Source of the DNA: a virus
DNA: 32,704 nt
Virus record (IMG/VR): IMGVR_UViG_3300030060_007902
Location: 1 to 32,704 of that record
Strand: one strand, 5' to 3'
Shown: positions 8,230 through 16,552 of the stretch, in pieces
Numbering within the stretch: the stretch's first letter is position 1
How the letters are laid out: each line of letters begins with the position of its first letter
Notes under the pieces: model-generated
The model's input: the letters and a program-made list of their open reading frames with translations, nothing else
Databases searched by the model: none
Told to the model about the DNA's origin: nothing
Position numbers and translations under genes: made by a program

Positions 8230-9270
8230 ATGTCAAAAAGTAAAGACTTCATGTCATTAGGAGAAGCATATGCAGATGTGTTTAATAAAGTAGTTATCAA
8301 TGAGGATGTACCGGTAGGTCAAATTGGAGATGCCCCACTAACTAAAGGCGGTCCAGAGGAACAGGGTGGTTTTAGACCAGCAGAAGTTGATATAACCAAA
8401 TTGTCAGATAAAGATAAGAAAGACAATATCTATAATATAAAAGGCTATACGTATGGTAATGGTAATGATCCAGGTGATTGTGACGGTCCAGATCCAACTG
8501 GCCCAACTTACGGTCAGGTAGCTTACTCCGGTAATGTAGGTCCGGAAGAAGATGAAGAAGAAAAAGGTAAAAGACCAGATTACCCGGATGTTGATGATGA
8601 TGGTGATACTGATGAGTCAATGGAAAAAGCTCTAAAAGACAAGAAGAAAGGAAAAAATAACGAAGAAGACGAAGAATTTTTAGAAGAACACGAGAAAATT
8701 GCACGAGATGGCCTAAATAATTTTATGAGCAAGACTTCAGTATTTGATAAACTTTATAATAAGGTAATGGTTAGTGAAAACTTTGGCGAAGATGCTGAAG
8801 ATGTCACAGAGCTTGAAGCCCTTGGAATTGAAACCGATGAGGTGGTTGATGAGGTTCCAGAGGAAATCACAGTATCCATTCCCGGACAACTAGCACAAAG
8901 CCTTTGTGATATTTTACAAACAGCTATCGCACAACAAGAAACAGAAGTTGACATTGATGTTGATGTTGAAGAAGTAACCGACACAGAGTTTGAAGACCAA
9001 GAGCATCCAGAAGAGGATGAAGAGGCAGCTATGAAAGATGGAGGTGGATATGGAATTGACGCTGGATCAACTCTTAAGCACACAGTTGATTACGGACACG
9101 GTGGTAAAAACAAAGTCGGTAACTTAAAACCAACTGGAGCTGCTAAAATGAAAGACGGTGGAGGTTACGGAGTAGACGCTGGATCAACTCTTAATCATAC
9201 TGTTAATGATGGTAAAGGTGGTAAAAACAAAGTTGGTAACTTACCAGTTGGTAAAAACGCTTTTGAATAA
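8230..9270 (+). CDS. Acidic virion-associated candidate with two C-terminal Gly-rich repeats
   Basis: A 346-residue, very acidic protein that I do not recognise. The N-terminus (MSKSKDFMSLGEAYADVFNK) is followed by Gly/Pro/Asp-rich sequence, an Asp/Glu/Lys-rich stretch (about residues 105-160) and a helical segment (GLNNFMSKTSVFDKLYNKV). The C-terminus holds two nearly identical 32-residue repeats starting MKDGGGYG (residues 268-299 and 307-338), separated by KPTGAAK. Transcribed from a late octamer beside the terminase gene and upstream of the neck gene, it is probably made late. A scaffold, internal-head or decoration role is possible but unproven. A clear hairpin terminator follows. Confidence 0.75.
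   Translation: MSKSKDFMSLGEAYADVFNKVVINEDVPVGQIGDAPLTKGGPEEQGGFRPAEVDITKLSDKDKKDNIYNIKGYTYGNGNDPGDCDGPDPTGPTYGQVAYSGNVGPEEDEEEKGKRPDYPDVDDDGDTDESMEKALKDKKKGKNNEEDEEFLEEHEKIARDGLNNFMSKTSVFDKLYNKVMVSENFGEDAEDVTELEALGIETDEVVDEVPEEITVSIPGQLAQSLCDILQTAIAQQETEVDIDVDVEEVTDTEFEDQEHPEEDEEAAMKDGGGYGIDAGSTLKHTVDYGHGGKNKVGNLKPTGAAKMKDGGGYGVDAGSTLNHTVNDGKGGKNKVGNLPVGKNAFE
9031..9243 (+). repeat. Two tandem 96-base coding repeats
   Basis: Units at 9031-9126 and 9148-9243 encode nearly the same 32 residues (MKDGGGYG..DAGSTL.HTV...GGKNKVGNL). They differ at a few residues and at many synonymous sites, so the duplication is not recent and the protein sequence appears conserved. Confidence 0.85.
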
Positions 9271-9291
9271 GCTGCTCAAAAATTAAATAAT

Positions 9292-9328
9292 AAAAAAGCC
9301 CGTTGAGTGACCCTCTTCGGGCTTTTTT
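9292..9328 (+). terminator. Rho-independent terminator
   Basis: An 11-base arm AAAAAAGCCCG (9292-9302) pairs with CGGGCTTTTTT (9318-9328) across a 15-base loop, ending in a T6 run. It lies 21 bases after the stop of the acidic repeat protein and directly before the next late octamer. Confidence 0.9.
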
Positions 9329-9336
9329 AATAAATA
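9329..9336 (+). promoter_or_regulatory. Late-type promoter octamer AATAAATA
   Basis: It begins at the base after the terminator T-run. It is followed by TAAAT and the GTG at 9342 (5-base spacing). Confidence 0.6.
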
Positions 9337-9341
9337 TAAAT

Positions 9342-10376
9342 GTGAGGTTTTACAACGAAACTCTAAATCAAAAGTTTTGGTCTGAGGACAATAAATTTGA
9401 CCCAGATATAAGAAAAAAACTATTGTCTATTACTGATGATTTTGTCGATAATTTAGACCTACAGGGTGTTGAAATAGATGATATTACACTTACCGGTAGT
9501 AATAGTAATTATAATTACAACGAATATTCTGATCTCGATGTTCATGTGTTAATCGATTTTAAAGATATAAATGAAGATGAAGATTTAGTTAAAAAAGCAT
9601 TAGATGGTGATAGGTTTGTATGGAACCTTAGACATAACGTAAATTTAAGAGGACATGATGTTGAAATGTATATGCAAGATAAAGATGAGCCTCATGTTGC
9701 TTCAGGTCTCTATTCTTTAAAAGATGATAAGTGGATTACAGAACCATCCTACGACCCGCCATCAGTAGACGTTAAGGATGTATTTAAAAAGGCTAATGCA
9801 ATTGAAACAGATATTGCAATTTTAAAGGAAAAGATATCTACTGCTAGAGGGAGTGAAGCAAAAGAGCTTCATGATAAAGCTAAACGTTTAAAGGATAAGA
9901 TATCTAAAATGCGTAAGCGTGGTTTAGCTCGTGAAGGAGAATTTAGTGTTGAGAATTTAGCATTTAAAGTTTTACGTAATACAGAGTCTATAGGAGAGCT
10001 AATTGATTTAATTTCTTCATCGTATGATAAAATTTACAACGAGAGCTTTAAAACATTTTTTGAGTATTATCAAGGAGAAGAATTATTAAATCCGCATATG
10101 CGTGTCGGTAAAAATATTAACCGTGTTGGTTTATCTAAGAAACATTTAAACACTGTTCCAAAACAGCATAAACATGCATGCCCTCATGTACGTAATTTAG
10201 TAAATGGTGGTGCTCATCAAATAAAATTAATGGGTATGCCTTTACATGATTCGTTAGATAAGTATCAAGTAGATTTTAGTCCCGGAGTTACTAAGACCCT
10301 CGGTAACTCTGGTGTTGAAGTTGTAATGTTTGAAGATGAAGAGGGTAACCATTGCGGTATATTAAAGAATAGGTAA
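9342..10376 (+). CDS. Nucleotidyltransferase-fold protein (phage structural-cluster type)
   Basis: The N-terminal half has the hallmark of the nucleotidyltransferase fold, a GS followed by two carboxylates: TLTGSNSNYNYNEYSDLDVHVLID (about residues 47-70, with the DLDVH pair), then a third acidic strand HDVEMYMQD near residue 108. A charged coiled segment (about residues 150-190) and a His/Gly-rich C-terminus (KQHKHACPHVRNLVNGGAHQIK) follow. The substrate is unknown. I place the start at GTG 9342, 5 bases after AATAAATA; a TTG start at 9303 would run through the terminator hairpin, and the ATG at 9340 is out of frame and stops at once. The next gene, the neck protein, begins 2 bases after the stop, so the two are probably co-transcribed. 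Confidence 0.75.
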   Translation: MRFYNETLNQKFWSEDNKFDPDIRKKLLSITDDFVDNLDLQGVEIDDITLTGSNSNYNYNEYSDLDVHVLIDFKDINEDEDLVKKALDGDRFVWNLRHNVNLRGHDVEMYMQDKDEPHVASGLYSLKDDKWITEPSYDPPSVDVKDVFKKANAIETDIAILKEKISTARGSEAKELHDKAKRLKDKISKMRKRGLAREGEFSVENLAFKVLRNTESIGELIDLISSSYDKIYNESFKTFFEYYQGEELLNPHMRVGKNINRVGLSKKHLNTVPKQHKHACPHVRNLVNGGAHQIKLMGMPLHDSLDKYQVDFSPGVTKTLGNSGVEVVMFEDEEGNHCGILKNR

Positions 10377-10378
10377 AA

Positions 10379-11209
10379 ATGCCAACATCACCTCCATGTA
10401 ACGAAAATAGATTAAATTGTACGCCAGATAAAGTACTGGCGGCAACTATGATACCGTCGTGTGGAGAGTTTGTTAATCCATCTAATCTGCAAGCAGAGCA
10501 ACTTGTATACGATCAAGCGTTTAATGATCTAATAAACAATTTTGGTATACCGGTTGATTATTATATAAACACTTTCAACTTATCAGCTGCTGATTTATTA
10601 TATGGTGAAGACTTTGGTGAAGCTGCTATTACTTCAGGTGACGCGCAGTTCAAAGGACCTCTATCAAGCGTGCAGATGTATATTGAACTATCTGATGATG
10701 CAGTTAACTTAAGTAAATTTGGTTTTGATCCTGGTGATGAATTTACTGCATTTGTGCACATTAGTACTTTTGCAGCTGCAGCGGGTGAATATTTTGACTA
10801 TGCATCAGTAGGTCAATCAGTTGAACCTAAAGCTGGTGATGTTATTGATTTAAAAGTATTAGGCTGTGATAGACCTAATGGTAGAGGGTCAGTTAAATAC
10901 GAAATTACAGAACGAATGGATCAAGACGTTTCAGCTCTTAATCCAATCTTAGGCCATTACATATATAGATTAAGAGGTAAGCGTTATGCGTACTCGTTTG
11001 AAAGCGGCTTATCAAGTGAGAACGTTAACGAGCAAGTTTATGATAACTCTTTCAGTGGTGTATTATCAACTACATTGGTTGATCAACTTACATCAGATGG
11101 TAAGACTTATCCAACTGTTCAAGATCCATATGACATTGACGATGTATCAAAAGAAGATGTAATGGATATGGATGTTAACGATACTGATATATACGGTTCG
11201 TATTATTGA
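10379..11209 (+). CDS. gp14: Neck / head-completion protein, gp14-like
   Basis: A 276-residue protein that follows the pattern of T4-like gp14 (T4 gp14 is 256 residues). It has NFGIPVDYYINTF, LYGEDFGEA (about residues 74-82), VQMYIELSDDAVNLSKFGFD (about residues 98-117), KAGDVIDLKVL, a strand-rich KYEITERMDQD, then HYIYRLRGKRYAYSFE and an acidic C-terminus ending TDIYGSYY. In T4, gp13 and gp14 form the neck between the portal and the tail. The LYGED, SKFGF and GDVI elements and length agree with the family; I have not aligned it. It is encoded 2 bases after the nucleotidyltransferase-like gene. Its last 7 bases overlap the convergent glycosyltransferase gene. Confidence 0.75.
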   Translation: MPTSPPCNENRLNCTPDKVLAATMIPSCGEFVNPSNLQAEQLVYDQAFNDLINNFGIPVDYYINTFNLSAADLLYGEDFGEAAITSGDAQFKGPLSSVQMYIELSDDAVNLSKFGFDPGDEFTAFVHISTFAAAAGEYFDYASVGQSVEPKAGDVIDLKVLGCDRPNGRGSVKYEITERMDQDVSALNPILGHYIYRLRGKRYAYSFESGLSSENVNEQVYDNSFSGVLSTTLVDQLTSDGKTYPTVQDPYDIDDVSKEDVMDMDVNDTDIYGSYY

Positions 11210-12099
11210 TTATCTACAGACTTTACAATTGCATCAACATCATGAAGCTCTTCAAGCTTGTTATACGGGCATTGATGTATTACACCGGTGAAGTCATAAT
11301 CAAATAGATATGAATCTATATGTCCATCTTTGTATTCTACTTTCGGAGAAATATTATCATGTATTTTATAACCAAATATCTTCGGTTCAGTAGCTACCCA
11401 TGTTACAGTAGACTTAAGTCCTAAAGCTGCTGCAGCATGCTGCAATGATGAGTCAATAAACAACCTCTTATCACTATGAGCAACCATACTAAATAATGCT
11501 TTTTTACCTATTAGCTGATGATATCGATGACAACCTTCAAGTGTAGGGTGAAACTCATAACCAACATGGATAATGTTATATTTTTCTTTTAACCTATTTA
11601 CTACCTCTTGAGCTATTGTTGGATGTAAATCTCTTGTCCAGGAGTATGGATGCTTCTGGTGCTCTGGTCCTGGTCCTCCAAATGGTTGAAATAATAAAGT
11701 AGGTCGACCGTCGCTAAACTGGTTAATATATGCTCTTCCTTCTTCAAGCTCTCTTAAATTAAAATTTAAAACAGGCGATTCACCATTATGTTTAATACCT
11801 ACCATCTTACACCATGTTTTAATAAGATGTGTTTTTTTTGTAATATGTGGAGTAGTTCTATATGGGTCTTGACTATACACTTCAACATCTTTATCTTTAA
11901 TAATATCTTGATAAAAATATGGTGTATTACCAATTGCATAAAACCTAGCAATATGTGGATTTTTAATCCACACTTCAGGCCATGCTGATACAACAATAAT
12001 CTTACGCTTTGGATGCGCTTTCTTATAAGCAGAAGTTACTGCAGTTGCTGCAACGTTTTTACCTATGCCCCCTTCAATGTGAAATATAGTGCTTGCCAT
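11203..12099 (-). CDS. Glycosyltransferase family 9-like (heptosyltransferase-type)
   Basis: A 298-residue protein with an N-terminal nucleotide-sugar transferase opening, FHIEGGIGKNVAATAVTSAY (about residues 6-25), equivalent to the GG.G.......P loop of GT9 enzymes. The C-terminal half has a strand IIHVGYEF and the donor-site-like segment LFIDSSLQHAAAALGLKSTVTWV (about residues 213-235), the counterpart of the D-S/T-..H.AAALG motif. GT9 members move heptose or other sugars onto LPS or glycans. In a phage it may modify host surface glycans or virion proteins; the sugar is unknown. It overlaps the convergent neck gene by 7 bases. The octamer upstream is a weak match (TATATATA, 6 bases before the ATG). 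Confidence 0.7.
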   Translation of the reverse strand: MASTIFHIEGGIGKNVAATAVTSAYKKAHPKRKIIVVSAWPEVWIKNPHIARFYAIGNTPYFYQDIIKDKDVEVYSQDPYRTTPHITKKTHLIKTWCKMVGIKHNGESPVLNFNLRELEEGRAYINQFSDGRPTLLFQPFGGPGPEHQKHPYSWTRDLHPTIAQEVVNRLKEKYNIIHVGYEFHPTLEGCHRYHQLIGKKALFSMVAHSDKRLFIDSSLQHAAAALGLKSTVTWVATEPKIFGYKIHDNISPKVEYKDGHIDSYLFDYDFTGVIHQCPYNKLEELHDVDAIVKSVDNQ

Positions 12100-12105
12100 A
12101 TACTA

Positions 12106-12113
12106 TATATATA
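12106..12113 (-). promoter_or_regulatory. Weak late-type octamer TATATATA
   Basis: TATATATA differs from TATAAATA at one position and is followed by TAGTAT and the ATG at 12099. The spacing fits, but the sequence is low-complexity, so support is weak. Confidence 0.35.
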
Positions 12114-12130
12114 CAAGCTTCCAGAAAAAT

Positions 12131-14593
12131 CTAGACAGATATTTTTAAATCAGTACCATCTCTCCATACTACACCATCGACACCAGGATCAGATGTAGGT
12201 ATACCACTTAAGGCTAATAATGCGGCATGCAGCATATTTGCTGAGACAGACTGCAAGCCTGTTCCAAGTATAGATGAATGTGCATGAGCAGCTGAAAGTG
12301 TATTGTTATGACCTGATCCAATAAAACCGTAATTTGCCATAACTCTATTTACTTTACCAGATACAACAGCTGCATATTTACATGTAGCAGTGTTTTGATC
12401 ACCTCCAACCACTACTGCATATATATCACATGTTGTATTTCTGGATCCTCCTCCAATAAACGTCTGGCTAGCACGTGTATTATTATTACATCCCCCGGCA
12501 ATAACACTAAAATCTCCGCATGCGTGATGATCATACCCACCACCAACAACCTCGTAGCATGCTTGGGCAATATTACTAAAACCACCACCAATAAAAACCC
12601 CTTCCGCGCATGCGCAATTATTTGCCCCACCTACTATTGTTTGCAAGCAGTTATCTGTTTTAATTTTATTTTGTGAACCACCTACTATAACACCGTAATC
12701 ACCATCGACTTCGTGATTTACACCGGTTCCAATAAAACTGTATACTCTACAAGCTACATTGCAGTTACCATTACCAATAAAACTACAAGCAGCTTCAGTT
12801 TTAAGTTCATTTCTAACTCCATTACCAATAAAGCCATAAGGTTCACAACTTATATTGTTTGAACCACCTACAATTGCAGAACCGACTTCATTATTACAAA
12901 TTTTATTTTGTGTACCACCTACAATTATAGCTGCAGGTCCATTAACACTATTACTTTTACCACCACCTATAAAAGCCCCACTAGCGTTTTCAATTAATGT
13001 ATTTATAGCACCACCAACAATAACGTTATTTCCAAAGCAAGCACAAATTCTGCTTATATATCCCCCACCTACGGTGTCGTACTGCTGGTTTGTCATTGCA
13101 CTTAACCCACCACCAATTGTACTATGACCTCCGTAAGCGCTGTTTCTGCAGCCTCCTGTTACAGACGAATTACTACCACTTGCTGTATTGCACGATCCCC
13201 CAGCTATAACTGAGCGATAGCCCGAAGCTGTGTTAGCGTATCCTCCTCCTATTGTACTACAAGCACCGGTAACACAATTTTGACTGCCTCCGCCAACAGT
13301 GGAACCAAACTGATCAACACCGTTATAACTCCCTCCACCTATAGTAGATTGATTTGAGCTATTGCCAGTATCATTACTAAATCCCCCAGCAATTGTATTT
13401 GCGTGACCCGAGTTGGAACAGATACAATTAGCTTGACCACCACCTACAGTACCACATTTTTGTCCTACAAAATTATCTAATCCCCCAGCAATAGTTGAGT
13501 AACTTGGGTCTGAACCTGAATAAGGACCAATTAAGTTACCTTTACCACCACCTATAAAACCACCATCCGCTGTTGTTTCATTACCATAACCGCCCGCTAT
13601 TGTAGCACCTTGGCCCCCAGCAGTATTACCATAACCACCACCCACTGTTGCGCTCAAGGATGTTGTTTGGTTGGAAAGACCACCTACTACCGTACTAAAG
13701 TCTGAACTAGTTGTATTGAGGCAACCAGCTCCTATAAATGATGTTGTTCCTTTAACTATATTTAACCTACCTCCTACGGCTGCAGCACTTAAACCATGAA
13801 CTGCGTTATGTGAACCACCACCTATAAAAGACATATCTGTTGTAGCAATGTTACTTAATCCTCCTACTACAGTTGAATGTTTTCCACATGCACCATTGCG
13901 CGCTCCACCGCCTGCATACGCTCCAAGAGCAGCTGCTGATACAGCGTGACCACCGGTTACAGCGCTGTAACCTCCTTTTGTATAGTTTACTTCACCACCA
14001 CCTATAACAGATGACTTCAACGAACCGTCCTCTAAAATGTAATTATTACATCCACCGCCAATGGATCCAAAAGACATATCAATCTGATTACTACAACCAC
14101 TTCCAATAAATGAGTAAGAATTCTTAATTGTATTTGTATCACCAGACCCTATAAAACTATTATCAGCGCACACATGATTTTGACAACCACCAGCGATAAC
14201 ACCGTAGTTAGCGAAATTACCCTCACGAATGTAATTGCTACGACCTCCTCCAATAAAAGAGCAATCACCTCTCGCGCAGTTAGCTCGACCACCAGCAACA
14301 CTAGAATTATCACCATTATCTGTATCAGCGTCTATACCAATATGAAGTCCTTCAGATGCACTTAAAACTCCAGTAATACTTTGATCTGTTCTAAATAAAT
14401 TATTTTTAAGAGGTGATGCTATTGGCTGTACTCCAGGTGTACCTCCTAAAGAGTTATACACTGCACCGGTTAAGTAGTTGGTAATAGAACTTAGAGTACC
14501 ACCACGGGTTTCACCAGCTTCAACGATTGCGACTAGTTCTTTTCCATCATATGGTAACTCGTTAGAGTTAAGCTGAGTAATCTTTTTCCCCAT
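12131..14593 (-). CDS. Cys-rich beta-roll tail fibre / receptor-binding candidate
   Basis: An 820-residue fibre. The N-terminus (KITQLNSNELPYDGKELVAI, then VEAGETRGGTLSSI) is a common phage fibre opening. From about residue 95 to 770 the chain is built of roughly 14-18-residue units ending in GGG..N, such as SFIGGGRSNYI, STVGGGSQNCV and SVIAGGCNNNT, like the left-handed beta-roll of YadA-type trimeric heads. About 30 cysteines occur at recurring positions, unusual for a cytoplasmically assembled fibre. The last ~22 residues (SDPGV.G..WRDGTDLKISV) match the end of the 1271-residue fibre. Such caps are common in marine T4-like fibres. Its start is 5 bases after AATAAATA. Fibre identity is fairly sure; the receptor is unknown. 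Confidence 0.82.
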   Translation of the reverse strand: MGKKITQLNSNELPYDGKELVAIVEAGETRGGTLSSITNYLTGAVYNSLGGTPGVQPIASPLKNNLFRTDQSITGVLSASEGLHIGIDADTDNGDNSSVAGGRANCARGDCSFIGGGRSNYIREGNFANYGVIAGGCQNHVCADNSFIGSGDTNTIKNSYSFIGSGCSNQIDMSFGSIGGGCNNYILEDGSLKSSVIGGGEVNYTKGGYSAVTGGHAVSAAALGAYAGGGARNGACGKHSTVVGGLSNIATTDMSFIGGGSHNAVHGLSAAAVGGRLNIVKGTTSFIGAGCLNTTSSDFSTVVGGLSNQTTSLSATVGGGYGNTAGGQGATIAGGYGNETTADGGFIGGGKGNLIGPYSGSDPSYSTIAGGLDNFVGQKCGTVGGGQANCICSNSGHANTIAGGFSNDTGNSSNQSTIGGGSYNGVDQFGSTVGGGSQNCVTGACSTIGGGYANTASGYRSVIAGGSCNTASGSNSSVTGGCRNSAYGGHSTIGGGLSAMTNQQYDTVGGGYISRICACFGNNVIVGGAINTLIENASGAFIGGGKSNSVNGPAAIIVGGTQNKICNNEVGSAIVGGSNNISCEPYGFIGNGVRNELKTEAACSFIGNGNCNVACRVYSFIGTGVNHEVDGDYGVIVGGSQNKIKTDNCLQTIVGGANNCACAEGVFIGGGFSNIAQACYEVVGGGYDHHACGDFSVIAGGCNNNTRASQTFIGGGSRNTTCDIYAVVVGGDQNTATCKYAAVVSGKVNRVMANYGFIGSGHNNTLSAAHAHSSILGTGLQSVSANMLHAALLALSGIPTSDPGVDGVVWRDGTDLKISV

Positions 14594-14598
14594 ATGTA

Positions 14599-14606
14599 TA
14601 TTTATT
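14599..14606 (-). promoter_or_regulatory. Late-type promoter octamer AATAAATA
   Basis: On the minus strand AATAAATA is followed by TACAT and the ATG at 14593 (5-base spacing). Confidence 0.6.
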
Positions 14607-14851
14607 TACTTTGGTGCTTTTAACCTGCAACAAACACCAATAACTATAGCAAATACTCCAGAAAAAATTAAATGCTTTTTAAACCCCTCTATGTTTTCAG
14701 TAACATTACAATATAAATCACCGTCAGATGGCATAGCTCCTTTACTTAAAGCATCTAAATATACACTAACCATATCTACACAAAAGTATCCTCTAATAAC
14801 AAATGCCAATATCATAGCTGTTAAAATATAAACTAGATATTTCGGTTTCAT
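14606..14851 (-). CDS. Small membrane protein with two predicted transmembrane helices
   Basis: An 81-residue protein with hydrophobic helices near residues 5-20 (LVYILTAMILAFVI) and 61-75 (LIFSGVFAIVIGVCC), separated by a polar loop containing one Cys. It begins where the holin-like gene ends (the stop and start share bases), so the two are translationally coupled. Its position suggests a lysis accessory such as an antiholin, but I recognise no family. Confidence 0.65.
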   Translation of the reverse strand: MKPKYLVYILTAMILAFVIRGYFCVDMVSVYLDALSKGAMPSDGDLYCNVTENIEGFKKHLIFSGVFAIVIGVCCRLKAPK

Positions 14852-15168
14852 TATTTTTTAATAACCTTTTCAGGATTATCTGCAAATTTTTTACCTAACT
14901 TTACTATACCCTCTATCACTTCAGGTGATATAACTCCAATAATTCCATACGTTACTGCTTTGTAAAGAGATGAAATCTCGGTTTGTTCTAGTATAAACCA
15001 TGCTATGCCGGCAGATATACCAGCAGTTAATATTTTTTTAAGTTGTTGACCCCAGGTATAATTATTTTCACCTGAAAGTAAACGCGCTAACATTGCGCCG
15101 GCACCGATCAAAGGCACGACCCAACCACCGCTTAGAAACTCTTTGAGTAGTGATTTTTCCGGCTCCAT
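14851..15168 (-). CDS. Holin candidate
   Basis: A 105-residue protein with three hydrophobic segments: GGWVVPLIGAGAMLARLL (about residues 14-31), ILTAGISAGIAWFILEQ (about 46-62) and VTYGIIGVISPEVIEGIV (about 72-89), plus a positively charged C-terminus (ADNPEKVIKK). Size, segment number and the Gly-rich first helix resemble LydA/phage_3-type holins, which permeabilise the inner membrane at lysis. It has a perfect late promoter 6 bases upstream, as expected for a lysis gene, and is coupled to a second small membrane protein. No endolysin is visible beside it. The holin call is inferred from topology and context. Confidence 0.6.
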   Translation of the reverse strand: MEPEKSLLKEFLSGGWVVPLIGAGAMLARLLSGENNYTWGQQLKKILTAGISAGIAWFILEQTEISSLYKAVTYGIIGVISPEVIEGIVKLGKKFADNPEKVIKK

Positions 15169-15174
15169 ATTATA

Positions 15175-15182
15175 TATTTATA
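15175..15182 (-). promoter_or_regulatory. Late promoter TATAAATA (perfect)
   Basis: Exact consensus on the minus strand, followed by TATAAT and the ATG at 15168 (6-base spacing). Confidence 0.7.
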
Positions 15183-15221
15183 ATAAAAACTACGTAGTTC
15201 TAGAGATATGTTAATTTAATA

Positions 15222-15248
15222 TTGATTTTATAATAATGTAAGTATAAT
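15222..15248 (+). promoter_or_regulatory. Sigma70-like promoter TTGATT-N15-TATAAT
   Basis: TTGATT at 15222-15227 and TATAAT at 15243-15248 precede the nuclease gene. The same two hexamers with the same 15-base spacer recur before the GMP reductase gene. Here the start codon is 8 bases after TATAAT, giving a very short leader at most. Confidence 0.5.
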
Positions 15249-15256
15249 AGTAGGTA

Positions 15257-15934
15257 GTGAAGATAAAGTTTGACGAAGCAGCGCATACCTATACGCATAC
15301 TGAGACTGGAGAGCCTTTTATATCTGTAACAACTTTACTCGGTAAGTATAAACAACCCTTTGATAGAGATGGTCATTCAAAGAGAGTTGCAGAAAGAGAA
15401 GGAGTATCACAAGAACTGGTATTAGAGATGTGGGAAGAAGAGAAAAATAGAGCCTGTACACGAGGTACTAATATTCATAAAATATTAGAAGACTATATTA
15501 GTTATGGAGATGTAGAAGATAATTACGGGTGGCTGTGTAAGTCATACGATAAAGCTGCAGAGCGTTCAATAGATTCTTTTAATACTGTTTTATGTGAAAA
15601 TCTTCTGTATAATGAAGAGCATAGTGTTGCTGGTACAGCAGATTTAATCTATGAACATAAGCATGAATTTACAATTGGTGACTTTAAGACTAATAAAAGA
15701 TTTAGGTTTAGCTCAGCTTATTCAGAACGCTTAAAAGATCCTATAAGTCATTTACATAATTGTGAGTTTAATTTATACGGTCTACAACTATCACTATATG
15801 CTTATCTATATGAAAAGATGTCAGGTAAGAGGTGCAGGAAATGTGTGATATTTTACTTGAAAGATGATAGATTTTTATCTTATCATGTAAATTATATGAA
15901 AGCAGAAGTAGAGGCTATTTTAGCTAGTATGTAG
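15257..15934 (+). CDS. PD-(D/E)XK nuclease, RecB/Cas4-like
   Basis: A 225-residue nuclease with the RecB-family active site in order: H74 in RGTNIHKILEDY, D129 in AGTADLIYE, D142-F-K144 in IGDFKTNK, and Q177...Y181 in QLSLYAYLYE. These residues bind divalent metal and cut DNA. It lacks a helicase domain, as do other stand-alone phage exonucleases of this family. Its likely role is recombination, repair or host DNA processing. The start is GTG at 15257; the N-terminus (FDEAAHTYTHTETGEPFISV) fits the family, so no upstream extension is needed. The last 15 bases overlap the convergent superoxide dismutase gene. It is preceded by a sigma70-like promoter, not a late octamer, so it is probably expressed before the structural genes. 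Confidence 0.85.
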   Translation: MKIKFDEAAHTYTHTETGEPFISVTTLLGKYKQPFDRDGHSKRVAEREGVSQELVLEMWEEEKNRACTRGTNIHKILEDYISYGDVEDNYGWLCKSYDKAAERSIDSFNTVLCENLLYNEEHSVAGTADLIYEHKHEFTIGDFKTNKRFRFSSAYSERLKDPISHLHNCEFNLYGLQLSLYAYLYEKMSGKRCRKCVIFYLKDDRFLSYHVNYMKAEVEAILASM

Positions 15935-16546
15935 TAAAGCTGAACAAAAATCCCAATTAATAATTTCAAAGAAGTTTTGTAACCACTCTTTTCTTTTCGG
16001 TCCATACATTAGATAATAGCTATGCTCCCACACATCTACCCCTAAGATAGGTTTACCTAAATTAAACATTAATGGGTTATCCTGATTTGGCGTCCGGACT
16101 AAATCTAATCTACCGTCTTTTTCTACTAACCAACCCCAACCAGACCCAAATTGACTTTTACCGTTTTCAATAAACTCCTTTTTAAATTTTGCGTATGTAC
16201 CAAAACGTTTTAAGATTCTATCTTTTATTTCTCCTGTAAAATTACTACCACCAGGTTTCATCATATTAAAAAACAACTGATGATTATATGCGCCACCTGC
16301 ATTGTCTTTTATATGATCGTTGTATTTTTTAATATCTTTAACTAATTCTACTAATGGTGGTTTTTTCTTATTAACCATAGCAGCATTTAACTTTTTAACA
16401 TAACCCTTATAATGATCGTTGTAATGAAAATCTGTTGTTTGTCTATTAACTACAGGTTCAAGAGCATTTAGCGAATATGGTAGATTAATAGGTTTATAGG
16501 AACCTGCTTTTTCTAAAATTAAGTTTACTTCCCTTGAAAATGACAT
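15920..16546 (-). CDS. sod: Superoxide dismutase, Fe/Mn family (Mn-type pattern)
   Basis: This 208-residue protein has all four metal ligands of the Fe/Mn superoxide dismutases: H41 (DFHYNDHYKGYV), H89 (GGAYNHQLFF), D171 and H175 (GVDVWEHSYYLMYG). The second-sphere pattern is of the Mn type, with Gly four residues before H89 and Gln in TPNQDNPL (Q155). GSGWGWLV and the final NW are also conserved. It converts superoxide to hydrogen peroxide and oxygen. No signal peptide is seen, so it should act in the cytoplasm. It has a late octamer (ATTAAATA, 6 bases before the ATG), so it is probably made late, perhaps protecting particles or the cell during lysis. Superoxide dismutase in a phage is unusual; sequence alone does not show the donor. 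Confidence 0.95.
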   Translation of the reverse strand: MSFSREVNLILEKAGSYKPINLPYSLNALEPVVNRQTTDFHYNDHYKGYVKKLNAAMVNKKKPPLVELVKDIKKYNDHIKDNAGGAYNHQLFFNMMKPGGSNFTGEIKDRILKRFGTYAKFKKEFIENGKSQFGSGWGWLVEKDGRLDLVRTPNQDNPLMFNLGKPILGVDVWEHSYYLMYGPKRKEWLQNFFEIINWDFCSALLHTS

Positions 16547-16552
16547 TAACTA

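Noticed and set aside
8198-8236. Upstream extension of the terminase to 8236
   Set aside because: It would overlap the divergent gene and both late promoters. The extra residues do not resemble a terminase N-terminus.
9303-9341. TTG start at 9303 for the nucleotidyltransferase-like gene
   Set aside because: It would translate through the loop and 3' arm of the terminator. The GTG at 9342 fits the late octamer spacing.
12395-12676. Plus-strand open frames within the Cys-rich fibre gene (also near 12855 and 14174)
   Set aside because: They are complements of the repetitive GGG..N coding sequence and have no promoter or start signal of their own.
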